DNA of 64,000 nt from Actinomycetota bacterium (GCA_030838475.1 JAUZFP010000084.1:1-64000), one strand, 5' to 3'; positions 51,142-58,774 are shown, numbered from the stretch's first letter. The notes: a model not told the origin generated them from the letters alone. Numbers and translations are program-made.

Positions 51142-53325
51142 ATGACCACAACTGCGTCCTCATCCCTTCGCGGCAGATCCCTTGTCATTACGATTGTCAT
51201 CGCGCTCCTCGCCGCGTTCGGTTTCGTCAGTGGCAGTGCCGCGTCCGCCTGGGCAGACGGCACGGGGACGATTACCGGCACGGTGACCTCGGGCGGCACT
51301 CCGCTGTCGGGAATTCAGGTGATGCTGACTCTGCCGGGTGGTAGCTACGTGCAGTTCGCCTCCACTGCAGACGACGGGACGTACACATTTTCGGGTCTCC
51401 CCGCTGCCGGGTATCTTGCAGAGTTCACTCCCGATCTAGGTGCGCCCTACGCGCAGCAGTGGTGGAACAACCAGCCGACAGCCGCTACAGCCAACGTGAT
51501 CACCCTCGCGGCGGGCGCGACGGCGGTCGCGGATGCGTCTCTGGTGAGCATCGAGGCCGACGCGACCATCTCCGGACGGGTCACGAACTCCCTGGGCAAC
51601 CCGGTCGAGTTCGCCAACGTCAGCGTCTCCCCCGTGAACCAGAACCAGCTCGGCTACGGCCAGACGGCGGGTAGCGCACAGACGGATGCCGGCGGCAACT
51701 ACACGGTCAGCGCCCTGCAGGCGGATACCTACACGGTTCAGTTCCTTCCCCCGTTCAACTCGAACTATGTGACCAGTTTCTGGAACGGCCAAACGGACGC
51801 GACGCTGGCAACCCAACTCGTCGTGCCGGACGGCCAAAACGTGTCGGGCATTGACGGCATCCTCGGCACAGGCGCAACGATCAGCGGGTTCGTCGACGCG
51901 GCCAGCAATCCGGGCGTGGGACTCGGCGGCGGGCAGGTATATGCGCAGAACGCGGCCGGCACCACGATTGCCTACGGTTTCGTCGGCTTCGACGGGACGT
52001 ACACGGTGCCTGGTATCCCGACCGGAACCTACACGCTCGAGTTTCAGCCGCCCTTCGAGTCGAACTACGCGCCCCAGTGGTGGCAGGGTGAGTCGAGCCT
52101 CGCCTCCGCCGACTTCTTCTCGATGGACGCCGGCTCCGCACTGACCGGTTACAACGCCGATCTGACGCAGGCTGCAAGCATCAGCGGCACTCTGACGGCG
52201 GCAGGATCCCCGGCGGGATCGCTCGAGGGTGGAAGCGTCTACGCGTTCAGCACGACGGGTGACGGTTCCGGGAACACCGGATTCGTGGCCGCCGACGGGA
52301 CTTACACGATTCCGGGGCTCGCGCCGGGAAGCTACACTGTCGACTTCCAGGCGCCATTCGGCGATTTGCATGCAGAGCAGTGGTGGCACAACGCATCGTC
52401 GCCCGGCGCATCGACTCCGATCACCCTCACGACCGGCGAGGCGCTGACCGGCATCGACGCCGTGCTGGGCGCCGGCGGAACGATCTCGGGAACGGTGCAG
52501 GGCAAGTCCGCCAATGGTTCGCTGTTCCCCGCCCAGAATGCCAACGTCTCGGTCTACACAACCGATGGAGTGTTGGATTCCGCCTTCGCCTACGCCGACG
52601 ACTCAGGAGCATTCACGATCTCCAATCTTCCAGCCGGCTCCTACCTGCTTTACTTCGAGCCGCAGGGGGACACGACCGACTTCATCCCGCAGTGGTGGAA
52701 GAACAAGGCGACCGAAGCAACGGCGACTCCGATCACCATCCACGCCGGGCAGACGAAGGCCAACATCAACGTCGTCCTTGCCAACTCGACGCTGAAGGCG
52801 ACGACGCCGAGGATCTCGGGTGCGGCAAAGGTCGGCCACACCCTGACCGCCAAACCGGGTAAGTGGGGACCGGGAACGGTGACCTTCACCTACCAGTGGT
52901 CGCGCAGCGGGACGGCGATCGCCGGTGCGACGGGGTCGACTTATGTGCCGACCAACGCTGATGCGGCATCCACGCTTGGGGTCACGGTGACCGGGTCGGA
53001 GTCTGGGTACACGACGCAGTCGCTGAGCAGCGCGAGCACCACCGCCGTCACGGGCGGAACAGTCACTTCGGCGGTGCCGACGCTCACCGGAACCACCACG
53101 CACGGCTCGATCCTGACCGTCGCCGCCGGCACGTGGGGGCCGGGGACGGTTGCCCTGACCTATAAGTGGTTCCGCGGTTCGAACCGGATCGTGGGCGCGA
53201 CCGCCTCGACCTACACTTTGGTCACCGCGGACATCGGGAAGACCATCACGGTCAAGGTCACGGGCGCCGAAACGGGCTTCACGACGGCGACGGTGGCGAG
53301 CGCTCCGACGCCGGTCATCCACTAG
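51142..53325 (+). CDS. Secreted protein with five CarboxypepD_reg-like and two Ig-like repeats
   Basis: Secreted protein, 727 aa. Signal peptide (SLRGRSLVITIVIALLAAFG..ASA). Residues about 40-555 hold five repeats of a prealbumin-like beta domain (GTYTFSGLPAAGYLAEF, GNYTVSALQADTYTVQF, and so on). Each ends with an aromatic motif, usually QWW followed by a polar residue and N/G (QQWWNN, SFWNG, QWWQG, QWWHN, QWWKN). Residues about 560-727 are two Ig-like repeats (PRISGAAKVGHTLTAKPGKW and PTLTGTTTHGSILTVAAGTW types). Such layouts are found in actinobacterial adhesion or polysaccharide-binding proteins. No enzyme domain is present, and there is no sorting signal. Confidence 0.82.
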   Translation: MTTTASSSLRGRSLVITIVIALLAAFGFVSGSAASAWADGTGTITGTVTSGGTPLSGIQVMLTLPGGSYVQFASTADDGTYTFSGLPAAGYLAEFTPDLGAPYAQQWWNNQPTAATANVITLAAGATAVADASLVSIEADATISGRVTNSLGNPVEFANVSVSPVNQNQLGYGQTAGSAQTDAGGNYTVSALQADTYTVQFLPPFNSNYVTSFWNGQTDATLATQLVVPDGQNVSGIDGILGTGATISGFVDAASNPGVGLGGGQVYAQNAAGTTIAYGFVGFDGTYTVPGIPTGTYTLEFQPPFESNYAPQWWQGESSLASADFFSMDAGSALTGYNADLTQAASISGTLTAAGSPAGSLEGGSVYAFSTTGDGSGNTGFVAADGTYTIPGLAPGSYTVDFQAPFGDLHAEQWWHNASSPGASTPITLTTGEALTGIDAVLGAGGTISGTVQGKSANGSLFPAQNANVSVYTTDGVLDSAFAYADDSGAFTISNLPAGSYLLYFEPQGDTTDFIPQWWKNKATEATATPITIHAGQTKANINVVLANSTLKATTPRISGAAKVGHTLTAKPGKWGPGTVTFTYQWSRSGTAIAGATGSTYVPTNADAASTLGVTVTGSESGYTTQSLSSASTTAVTGGTVTSAVPTLTGTTTHGSILTVAAGTWGPGTVALTYKWFRGSNRIVGATASTYTLVTADIGKTITVKVTGAETGFTTATVASAPTPVIH

Positions 53326-53354
53326 TCGGGCCACGCACGCCGGGAATAACTAGG

Positions 53355-53399
53355 CAGGCAAACTACACAGTTTGCCTGAGCATCTGCTAGGGTCGAAGG
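53355..53399 (+). promoter_or_regulatory. MarR operator and leaderless promoter
   Basis: A perfect inverted repeat has arms CAGGCAAACT (53355-53364) and AGTTTGCCTG (53369-53378) and spacer ACAC. It covers the -35 region. TAGGGT (53388-53393) is followed by exactly 6 bases and the ATG at 53400. This is probably the autoregulatory site of the MarR protein. Confidence 0.75.
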
Positions 53400-53852
53400 A
53401 TGAACGCGACCGCCGCCGAGTTGGATGACGCCCGGTTGCTGGCGACGGCATCCGAGCTGCGCGTGCTCGTCGCGAAGCTCCGTCGCCGCCTTGCGGACCA
53501 GGCCAGTCCGGGCGACTTCACGCCGTCCCAGGCCGCCGTCCTGACCCGGTTACTGTCGGAGGGCCCCGCGACCCTGACCACGTTGGCGAAAGCGGAGGCG
53601 ATGCGCCCGCAGTCCATGAGCGCAATCATCTCCGCGCTCCAGGCCGGCGGCGTGGTCGAGGGCAGGCCGGACCCCGCGGACGGCCGTCAGACCATCCTCG
53701 CTCTCACCGATGCGGCTCGCGAGCGCGTCGAACGAGCGCGCGTGATCAAGAACGACTGGTTGTTTCACAGCATTCGAGCCAAGTACACGCCGGCCGAGCA
53801 GGCGGAGCTGACCAGAAGCGTCGAGCTCCTCCAACGACTGCTCGAGCCATAG
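53400..53852 (+). CDS. MarR family transcriptional regulator
   Basis: Winged-helix repressor, 150 aa. Core: FTPSQAAVLTRLLSEGPATLTTLAKAEAMRPQSMSAIISALQAGGVVEGRPDPADGRQTILALT, with the conserved D-R wing; helix 1 and the C-terminal dimer helices flank it. Leaderless start supported by TAGGGT 6 bases upstream. First gene of an operon with an isochorismatase-family protein and an MFS exporter, controlled by the palindrome at 53355-53378. Confidence 0.92.
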   Translation: MNATAAELDDARLLATASELRVLVAKLRRRLADQASPGDFTPSQAAVLTRLLSEGPATLTTLAKAEAMRPQSMSAIISALQAGGVVEGRPDPADGRQTILALTDAARERVERARVIKNDWLFHSIRAKYTPAEQAELTRSVELLQRLLEP

Positions 53853-53883
53853 ATTTCGTCCAACCAATCCAGAAGGAACTTTC

Positions 53884-54450
53884 GTGACCCTTACCACCCT
53901 CGACCCGCAGACCGCGCTCGTCGTCATCGACCTGCAGCAGGGAGTCGTCGGGCTGCCGACCGCCCACCCGACAGAAACGGTGGTGACGAATTCCGGTGCG
54001 CTCGCCGAGGCGTTCCGCGGCTACGGTCTGCCGGTCGTCCTGGTTAACGTGACCGGTGCGCCCGCTGGCCGTACCGAGCGATCGGCGGCCGCCGGTGCGG
54101 CACGACCGGAGGGGTGGGAGATTCTCGTCCCCGAATTGAACCAGCAGCCGGGCGATCACCTGGTGACGAAGCGAACGCGAGGCGCATTCACGGGCACCGA
54201 CCTCGAGCAGTACCTCAGGGACAATGGCGTGACCCAGATCGTCGTGGCCGGCATCGCGACCGGATCGGGCGTCGAGTCCACGGCCCGTCACGCCCACGAA
54301 CTCGGCTTCAACGTCACGCTCGCGACCGACGCTATGACCGACATGAGCGCGGAGGTGCACGAGAATAGCGTGCTCCGCATCTTCCCCGGGATTGGCGAGA
54401 CCGGGACCACCGGCGAGATCCTGGACCTGCTCGCCTCCACTCGCGCGTGA
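53884..54450 (+). CDS. Isochorismatase-family hydrolase lacking the catalytic cysteine
   Basis: Isochorismatase-fold protein, 188 aa, GTG start with AGAAGGAAC upstream. Asp16 (VVIDLQQG) and Lys96 (LVTKRTRGAF) of the usual catalytic triad are present, but the Cys position reads GIATGSGVEST, Gly129. True isochorismatases of the PhzD type lack the nucleophilic Cys, so a vinyl-ether hydrolase or another non-thiol reaction is possible. The gene overlaps the MFS gene by GTGA. With MarR control, the product may act on the same compound that the exporter handles. Confidence 0.85.
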   Translation: MTLTTLDPQTALVVIDLQQGVVGLPTAHPTETVVTNSGALAEAFRGYGLPVVLVNVTGAPAGRTERSAAAGAARPEGWEILVPELNQQPGDHLVTKRTRGAFTGTDLEQYLRDNGVTQIVVAGIATGSGVESTARHAHELGFNVTLATDAMTDMSAEVHENSVLRIFPGIGETGTTGEILDLLASTRA

Positions 54451-55862
54451 CCGGGGAAGTAGCCGCAGAGGTTCCGTCCCCCGCCCCCAAACCGTTCGGC
54501 TGGCGATTCACCAGCCCACTGCTCCTCGGATCGACGCTCAACCCGATCAACAGCTCGATGCTGGCGACCGGCCTTGTCGGCATCGGCATCGACTTTCACC
54601 TCGGCCCCGGCAAGACGGCCAGCCTCATCTCGGTGCTGTACCTCTGCAGCGCGATCGCCCAACCGACGATGGGAAAGCTCTCCACCCTGTTCGGACCGAG
54701 GCGCGTGTTCCAGGCCGGCATCCTGATTCTGCTGCTCGCCGGCGTTGTCGGCACCCTCGCGCCCGCGTTCGGATTTCTCCTGGTCTCGCGCGCCCTCATT
54801 GGGATCGGGTCGTCGGCGGCCTACCCCACGGCGATGGCGCTGGTGCGAAAGCGGGCGGACAGCGTCGGGATCGGGGTCCCGAGCCGGGTACTCGGCAACT
54901 TCTCCATCGCGGCGCAGGTCACCGTGGTCATCGGGCTCCCGCTCGGCGGAATTCTGGTCGGCGTGTGGGGCTGGCGGGCGCTGTTCTTCATCAACGTGCC
55001 TCTCGCGATCATCGTCTTCGTCCTCACCAGCCTCGGAGTCGCCAGGGACGAACCCATCGCGGCGGAGGTACGGCGAAACGTGCTCAGGGCCGTGGATGTC
55101 CCCGGCATCCTGCTGTTCGCCGGGACGGTGACGAGCCTGCTGGTATTCCTCGCTGACCTGACGTCGCCGATCTGGTGGCTGGTGCCCGTCTTCGTTGTGT
55201 TGCTCGCGGCCCTGCTGCTCTGGGAGCGGCGAGTCTCAAGCCCCCTCCTCGACGTGCGGATGCTCGCACGCAACCGCCCCCTCCAGCGCACGTACCTGCG
55301 GCAGGTGCTCGTCGGCCTTGGCAGCTACTCGGCCCTCTACGGGACGAGCCAGTGGATGGAGCAGAGCGCGAAACTGAGCGCGCTCCAGGTCGGACTCATC
55401 CTGATTCCGTTTTCGGCGGTCGGCATCATTCTCGCGAGGGTCGTGTCGGGTCGCGGCTGGATCCGCGGCCCCCTGACGATCACGGGTATTTCTCTCGTCG
55501 CCACGGCCGGGATCGCCCTGATCCTGACCCACCAGTCGCCGATCTGGCTGTTGGTCGTGATGACTCTGCTATTCGGAATTACCAATGGGCTCGCCAGCTT
55601 CGCGAACCAGGCCACCCTGTATCTGCAGGCGCCGGCCCCAGAGATCGCGGTCGCATCCGGCCTCTATCGAACGTCGAACTATGTTGGCGCGATCTTCTCA
55701 TCGAGCCTGATCGGCATCACGTTCGGCAAGGCGGCAACGGATGCCGGACTCCACACCCTCGCGTGGGTGCTGGTGGGAATCGGTGTCGTCCTCGTGCTTC
55801 TCGTGGTACTGGATCACAGCCTCCCCCGCAACGCGAACGGCCCAGCTTCCGCGGCGAGCTAG
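54447..55862 (+). CDS. MFS transporter
   Basis: Exporter-type MFS protein, 471 aa, about 12-14 helices. It begins with STLNPINSSMLATGLVGIG, then KLSTLFGPRRVFQAG (motif A variant) and VLGNFSIAAQVTVVIGLPLGGILV (motif C-like). GTG start overlaps the isochorismatase stop by 4 bp. It probably removes the compound sensed by the MarR regulator. It ends tail to tail with the EamA gene. Confidence 0.9.
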   Translation: MTGEVAAEVPSPAPKPFGWRFTSPLLLGSTLNPINSSMLATGLVGIGIDFHLGPGKTASLISVLYLCSAIAQPTMGKLSTLFGPRRVFQAGILILLLAGVVGTLAPAFGFLLVSRALIGIGSSAAYPTAMALVRKRADSVGIGVPSRVLGNFSIAAQVTVVIGLPLGGILVGVWGWRALFFINVPLAIIVFVLTSLGVARDEPIAAEVRRNVLRAVDVPGILLFAGTVTSLLVFLADLTSPIWWLVPVFVVLLAALLLWERRVSSPLLDVRMLARNRPLQRTYLRQVLVGLGSYSALYGTSQWMEQSAKLSALQVGLILIPFSAVGIILARVVSGRGWIRGPLTITGISLVATAGIALILTHQSPIWLLVVMTLLFGITNGLASFANQATLYLQAPAPEIAVASGLYRTSNYVGAIFSSSLIGITFGKAATDAGLHTLAWVLVGIGVVLVLLVVLDHSLPRNANGPASAAS

Positions 55863-56782
55863 TCGCTAAGGCTCCCGATCGGTTCGGGAAGGATCACGGG
55901 TGCGATTCGCGTGCCCGAGGTGCCGGAGCCGCGCCTCGTGACCAGCCACGAGCCCGCAATTACCAGGACGAAGCCCACTATCGTCCAGACCGTCACCTGT
56001 TCGCTGAGCAGGGCGGCGCCCACGATGATGGCCACGGCCGGGTTCAGATAGGTGATCGCTGTGGCTCGTACGGGACCAACCTCGGCGATCAGCGCGAAGA
56101 GGATGACGAAGGCGACCGCGCTGCACACGACCGCGAGGATGAGCACCGAGGCAATAACGGGGACCGACGGGACCTTCGTCGGCCAGCTGTGGGTCAGGAA
56201 GACGGCCGGCGCGTAGACGACGGCCGTGATCCCGAGAGACAGGCCGGCGAGTCCGATTCCGGGAACTCCCCCCAGCCACTTGGCCACGATGATGGGGGCG
56301 GTCGCGTAGCCGACGACCGTGACCGCGATCTGGGCGACGGCGATGAGGTCGGAGCCGGCGACATCGAAACCGACCAGTGCCGCGACACCCAGCATGCCGA
56401 CCAGGATGCCAATCCAGTTGATCAGGGTGAACCGCTCGGAGCGGCGCAGCACGAAGGCCGCTCCGACGCTGACCAGGGGAACCGCGGCAAGAAGCAGGCC
56501 CGCGGTCGAGCTGGGCAGGCGCTGCTCGGCCGTGGTCAGGAAGAACCACGGCAGGATGATTTCGATCGCCGTGTACGCGAGCAGGGGTCTCCAGTGAACG
56601 AGCACGGCACGCAGCTCGCCTCGTCCGGCCGCCAGCGGGATCAGGATGACGGCACCGATCGCCGCCCTGGAGAGCACGATCATCTCCGGCGAGAGCTCAG
56701 CAACCGCGATCTTGATGAGGGCGTACGGGATGCCCCAGGCGACTCCGAGAACAAGGAACAGGATTAGGCCGCGGCGAGTCAC
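55859..56782 (-). CDS. EamA (DMT) family transporter
   Basis: Metabolite exporter, 307 aa, ten helices from two EamA repeats: VLGVAWGIPYALIKIAV and ATAPIIVAKWLGGVPGIGLAG mark the two starts. The GTG at 56782 was chosen because GAGAGG lies 8 bases upstream and gives a normal N-terminus (VTRRGLILFLV); an ATG at 56800 would add six residues. Substrate unknown (family members export amino acids and other metabolites). Confidence 0.88.
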   Translation of the reverse strand: MTRRGLILFLVLGVAWGIPYALIKIAVAELSPEMIVLSRAAIGAVILIPLAAGRGELRAVLVHWRPLLAYTAIEIILPWFFLTTAEQRLPSSTAGLLLAAVPLVSVGAAFVLRRSERFTLINWIGILVGMLGVAALVGFDVAGSDLIAVAQIAVTVVGYATAPIIVAKWLGGVPGIGLAGLSLGITAVVYAPAVFLTHSWPTKVPSVPVIASVLILAVVCSAVAFVILFALIAEVGPVRATAITYLNPAVAIIVGAALLSEQVTVWTIVGFVLVIAGSWLVTRRGSGTSGTRIAPVILPEPIGSLSD

Positions 56783-56814
56783 GTGATCATCCTCTCGCAT
56801 GCCAGTGACCGAGA

Positions 56815-56826
56815 TACCATCGCTAA
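56815..56826 (+). promoter_or_regulatory. Leaderless -10 element
   Basis: TACCAT (56815-56820) stands exactly 6 bases before the ATG at 56827, predicting a leaderless mRNA for the CSD-DUF1294 gene. Confidence 0.5.
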
Positions 56827-57456
56827 ATGGCGGACCGCACCAATCGACTCGAGGGCACCCTCGCGTCGTGGAACCCCGATCGGGGCTTTGGGTTCATAAC
56901 GCCGGACAGCGGTGGCCCGCAGGTGTTCGTTCACGTTCGGGCCTTCCCGCAGGGATCGGTGACGCCGACGGTCGGCGCGAAGCTCGGCTACGAGGTCGAA
57001 GTGACGGCGGACGGCAAGACGCGGGCACGATACGTTCGCGTCGCCGGCAGTCCGGCAATCCAGACCTATGGCCGCGTGCGGCGTAACATCCTGAGCTATC
57101 TTCCGATCGCGCTGTTCGCGGTGCTGTACGTCGTCGTCGAGTTCATCTGGCACCCGCCCTACTGGGTCCTGATCGTGTATCTGGGGACTAGCCTCCTGTG
57201 CATCCTCATTTACTCGGCGGACAAGTCCGCGGCCGCGGAGGGGCGATGGCGGGTGAGTGAGAGCGCGCTGCTCCTGCTCGGCCTCGCGGGAGGCTGGCCG
57301 GGCGCGATCATCGCCCAACGCCTGCTCCACCACAAGACCAAGAAGCGCAGTTTCCAGGCCGCGTTTGCCGGAAGTGTCGTGGTCAACATCCTGGCGTTCG
57401 TCATCCTGACCTCTCCGTTCCCGGCCTGGCTGGCCAGGATCGCGCAGGCAACCTGA
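56827..57456 (+). CDS. Cold-shock domain fused to DUF1294 membrane domain
   Basis: Fusion protein, 209 aa. Residues about 7-75 are a cold-shock domain (EGTLASWNPDRGFGFITPDSGGPQVFVH): RNP1 as GFGFI and RNP2 as VFVHV, which binds single-stranded nucleic acid. Residues about 88-205 contain a DUF1294 membrane domain with helices and DKSAAAEGRWRVSESALLLLGLAGGWPGA. This fusion is known in bacteria, but its role is not. The motif suggests membrane-linked RNA or DNA binding. Confidence 0.9.
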   Translation: MADRTNRLEGTLASWNPDRGFGFITPDSGGPQVFVHVRAFPQGSVTPTVGAKLGYEVEVTADGKTRARYVRVAGSPAIQTYGRVRRNILSYLPIALFAVLYVVVEFIWHPPYWVLIVYLGTSLLCILIYSADKSAAAEGRWRVSESALLLLGLAGGWPGAIIAQRLLHHKTKKRSFQAAFAGSVVVNILAFVILTSPFPAWLARIAQAT

Positions 57457-57464
57457 ATGGGGGG

Positions 57465-57956
57465 ATGGCGATGGAGATTCGAGAATTCACCGATAGCGAC
57501 TGGCCCGCGGTCTGGGCGATCTACCAGGCCGTCGTGAACGCGGGCGAGACGTACACCTACGACCCGGCGTGGACCGAGGATCACGCGAGGGAGGTTTGGG
57601 TCGAGCCGACACCGGGGCGCACCTTCGTGGCCATCGAGTCGGGGCGTGTCGTCGGAACGGCGCACGTCGGGCCCAACAAACCGGGGCGCGGATCGCACGT
57701 CGCCACGGCGAGTTTCATGGTGGACCCAGAGGCGCGGGGTCTCGGGGTGGGCCGCACCATGGGGACCCACATTCTCGATGTCGCCCGGGCGGACGGCTAC
57801 CACTCGATGCAGTTCAATGCGGTAGTCGAATCGAATACCCGGGCGGTTCGACTGTGGCAGGAGCTCGGTTTCGACATCATCGGAACGGTGCCGGAGGCAT
57901 TCGAACATCCGACCCTCGGCAGGGTCGGATTGCACATCATGTACCAGCGACTCTGA
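57465..57956 (+). CDS. GNAT family N-acetyltransferase
   Basis: Acetyl-CoA-dependent acetyltransferase, 163 aa. Motif A ARGLGVGRTMGTHILDVARADG contains the R-x-x-G-x-G acetyl-CoA loop. The C-terminal LWQELGFDIIGTVPEAF segment is typical of the GNAT group acting on small molecules. Start at 57465 or 57471; GGGGGA precedes both. It follows the DUF1294 gene by 8 bp. Confidence 0.9.
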   Translation: MAMEIREFTDSDWPAVWAIYQAVVNAGETYTYDPAWTEDHAREVWVEPTPGRTFVAIESGRVVGTAHVGPNKPGRGSHVATASFMVDPEARGLGVGRTMGTHILDVARADGYHSMQFNAVVESNTRAVRLWQELGFDIIGTVPEAFEHPTLGRVGLHIMYQRL

Positions 57957-57982
57957 CCGACGATTCGCGCCGAGGGCTTCCG

Positions 57983-58011
57983 GTTGCGCGTTCATCTTGA
58001 TACGACACAAT
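57983..58011 (+). promoter_or_regulatory. Leaderless promoter of the 99-aa protein gene
   Basis: TTGCGC (57983-57988), a 17-bp spacer and CACAAT (58006-58011), with the ATG at 58018 exactly 6 bases after it. Confidence 0.5.
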
Positions 58012-58017
58012 GAGACC

Positions 58018-58317
58018 ATGTCCAAGAAGATCGATTCCGCGCTGAAGGACCTGATCAAGGCGCTCAAGAAGCACGCGGATGTCGCCAGCGAGCGACACAT
58101 CTCCCTGAAGCGGTCGCAGCGCGCGACCGCGAAAGTGCGTGTAGCAGCCACCGCGTACGCCGCCGCCGTCCACGCGAAGAGTGGCCTGGGCAACCCGTTC
58201 GACGAGGTCATCGACCCCGCCCTGGACGACGAAACGCTCGAATCACTGTCGGCGGAACGTGACGCCATTGCGCGCTCGCTGACCTCCGAAGTTCCCATCC
58301 AGTCCGCCGCGCTGTAG
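58018..58317 (+). CDS. Small helical protein, function unknown
   Basis: 99 aa, Lys/Ala-rich and probably all-helical: MSKKIDSALKDLIKALKKHA, then RSQRATAKVRVAATAYAAAV and an acidic C-terminal part. It may be a small nucleic-acid or coiled-coil protein. Its first bases (ATGTCCAAGAA) are complementary to the triple repeat in the next transcription unit. I do not recognise a family. Confidence 0.7.
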   Translation: MSKKIDSALKDLIKALKKHADVASERHISLKRSQRATAKVRVAATAYAAAVHAKSGLGNPFDEVIDPALDDETLESLSAERDAIARSLTSEVPIQSAAL

Positions 58318-58396
58318 GTCTTTTCCCCCCGCGAAATGTCGGTGGCGCCGCCTATTCTGCAATTGGGCGCGACACGCCGAAAACACTAGATGTAGT

Positions 58397-58429
58397 GGAA
58401 TGACAAACGTGTCATTCCGGTTATATAGT
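58397..58429 (+). promoter_or_regulatory. Promoter with 8-bp inverted repeat operator
   Basis: ATGACA (58400-58405; 5 of 6 of the -35 consensus) and TATAGT (58424-58429) with 18 bp between. A perfect inverted repeat GGAATGAC (58397-58404)/GTCATTCC (58411-58418) with spacer AAACGT overlies the -35. It predicts a regulated promoter with transcription starting near 58436 and a leader of about 140 bases before the peptide gene. Confidence 0.65.
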
Positions 58430-58451
58430 GGGAACTCACTTCGCACTGCAT

Positions 58452-58501
58452 ACTCTGTTTCTTGGACGCACTGTGTTTCTTGGACACTGTGTTTCTTGGA
58501 C
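58452..58501 (+). repeat. Three near-perfect 16-bp tandem repeats in leader
   Basis: Units ACTCTGTTTCTTGGAC (58452-58467), ACTGTGTTTCTTGGAC (58470-58485) and ACTGTGTTTCTTGGAC (58486-58501). Copies 2 and 3 are identical; copy 1 differs by one base and is followed by GC. They fall in the predicted 5' leader of the peptide gene. The 3' part is complementary to the start of the gene at 58018. Confidence 0.85.
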
Positions 58502-58576
58502 AGGCAGGGCGGGGCCGCATCGAACGGGGCTCATCCCGGGCGATGCCATCAAATTTTGTACGGATTGGAAGTACTC

Positions 58577-58660
58577 ATGGAAAACGACAGCGAAACGGTA
58601 GGCGGCTACGCAGTACCCGTCGACCCGATGGACATGCTGCAGTGCGATAGCTGCCAGTAA
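58577..58660 (+). CDS. 27-residue peptide ending in CDSCQ, unknown function
   Basis: Short frame: MENDSETVGGYAVPVDPMDMLQCDSCQ split as MENDSETVGG (polar, acidic start), YAVPVDPMDM and LQCDSCQ (CxxC tail). GGAAG precedes the ATG at 58577 by 5 bases. It has its own strong promoter and an intrinsic terminator, so it is a real transcription unit. The acidic leader-like N-terminus, GG step and short core with two Cys resemble a ribosomally made, modified peptide precursor, but no modification enzyme is adjacent. A regulatory or zinc-binding micropeptide is equally possible. Confidence 0.6.
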   Translation: MENDSETVGGYAVPVDPMDMLQCDSCQ

Positions 58661-58680
58661 GGTCCCACCAGAACACACGA

Positions 58681-58718
58681 AACCCCCGGCAGGCCGACGA
58701 CGGCCAGCCGGGGGTTTT
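58681..58718 (+). terminator. Rho-independent terminator
   Basis: Arms AACCCCCGGC (58681-58690) and GCCGGGGGTT (58707-58716), an inner GGCC/GGCC stem and a TTTT run (58715-58718). It is the clearest intrinsic terminator in the window, 20 bases after the peptide stop codon. Confidence 0.9.
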
Positions 58719-58762
58719 GCTTTGCGTTCGGGGGGAGCCGTGGCGACCGCACCTCCCGGAAC

Positions 58763-58774
58763 TAAGCTGGCGGG
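58763..58774 (+). promoter_or_regulatory. Leaderless -10 element
   Basis: TAAGCT (58763-58768) is followed by exactly 6 bases and the GTG at 58775, predicting leaderless transcription of the dehydratase-murB operon. Confidence 0.5.

Noticed and set aside
58452-58501. Start of a CRISPR array
   Set aside because: Only three 16-bp units with 0-2 bases between them; no spacers and no cas genes.
58400-58660. An 86-residue protein starting at 58400 and including the 27-aa peptide
   Set aside because: Its start would lie in the -35 box and inside the operator, it reads through the repeats and has no ribosome site. The short start at 58577 is better supported.
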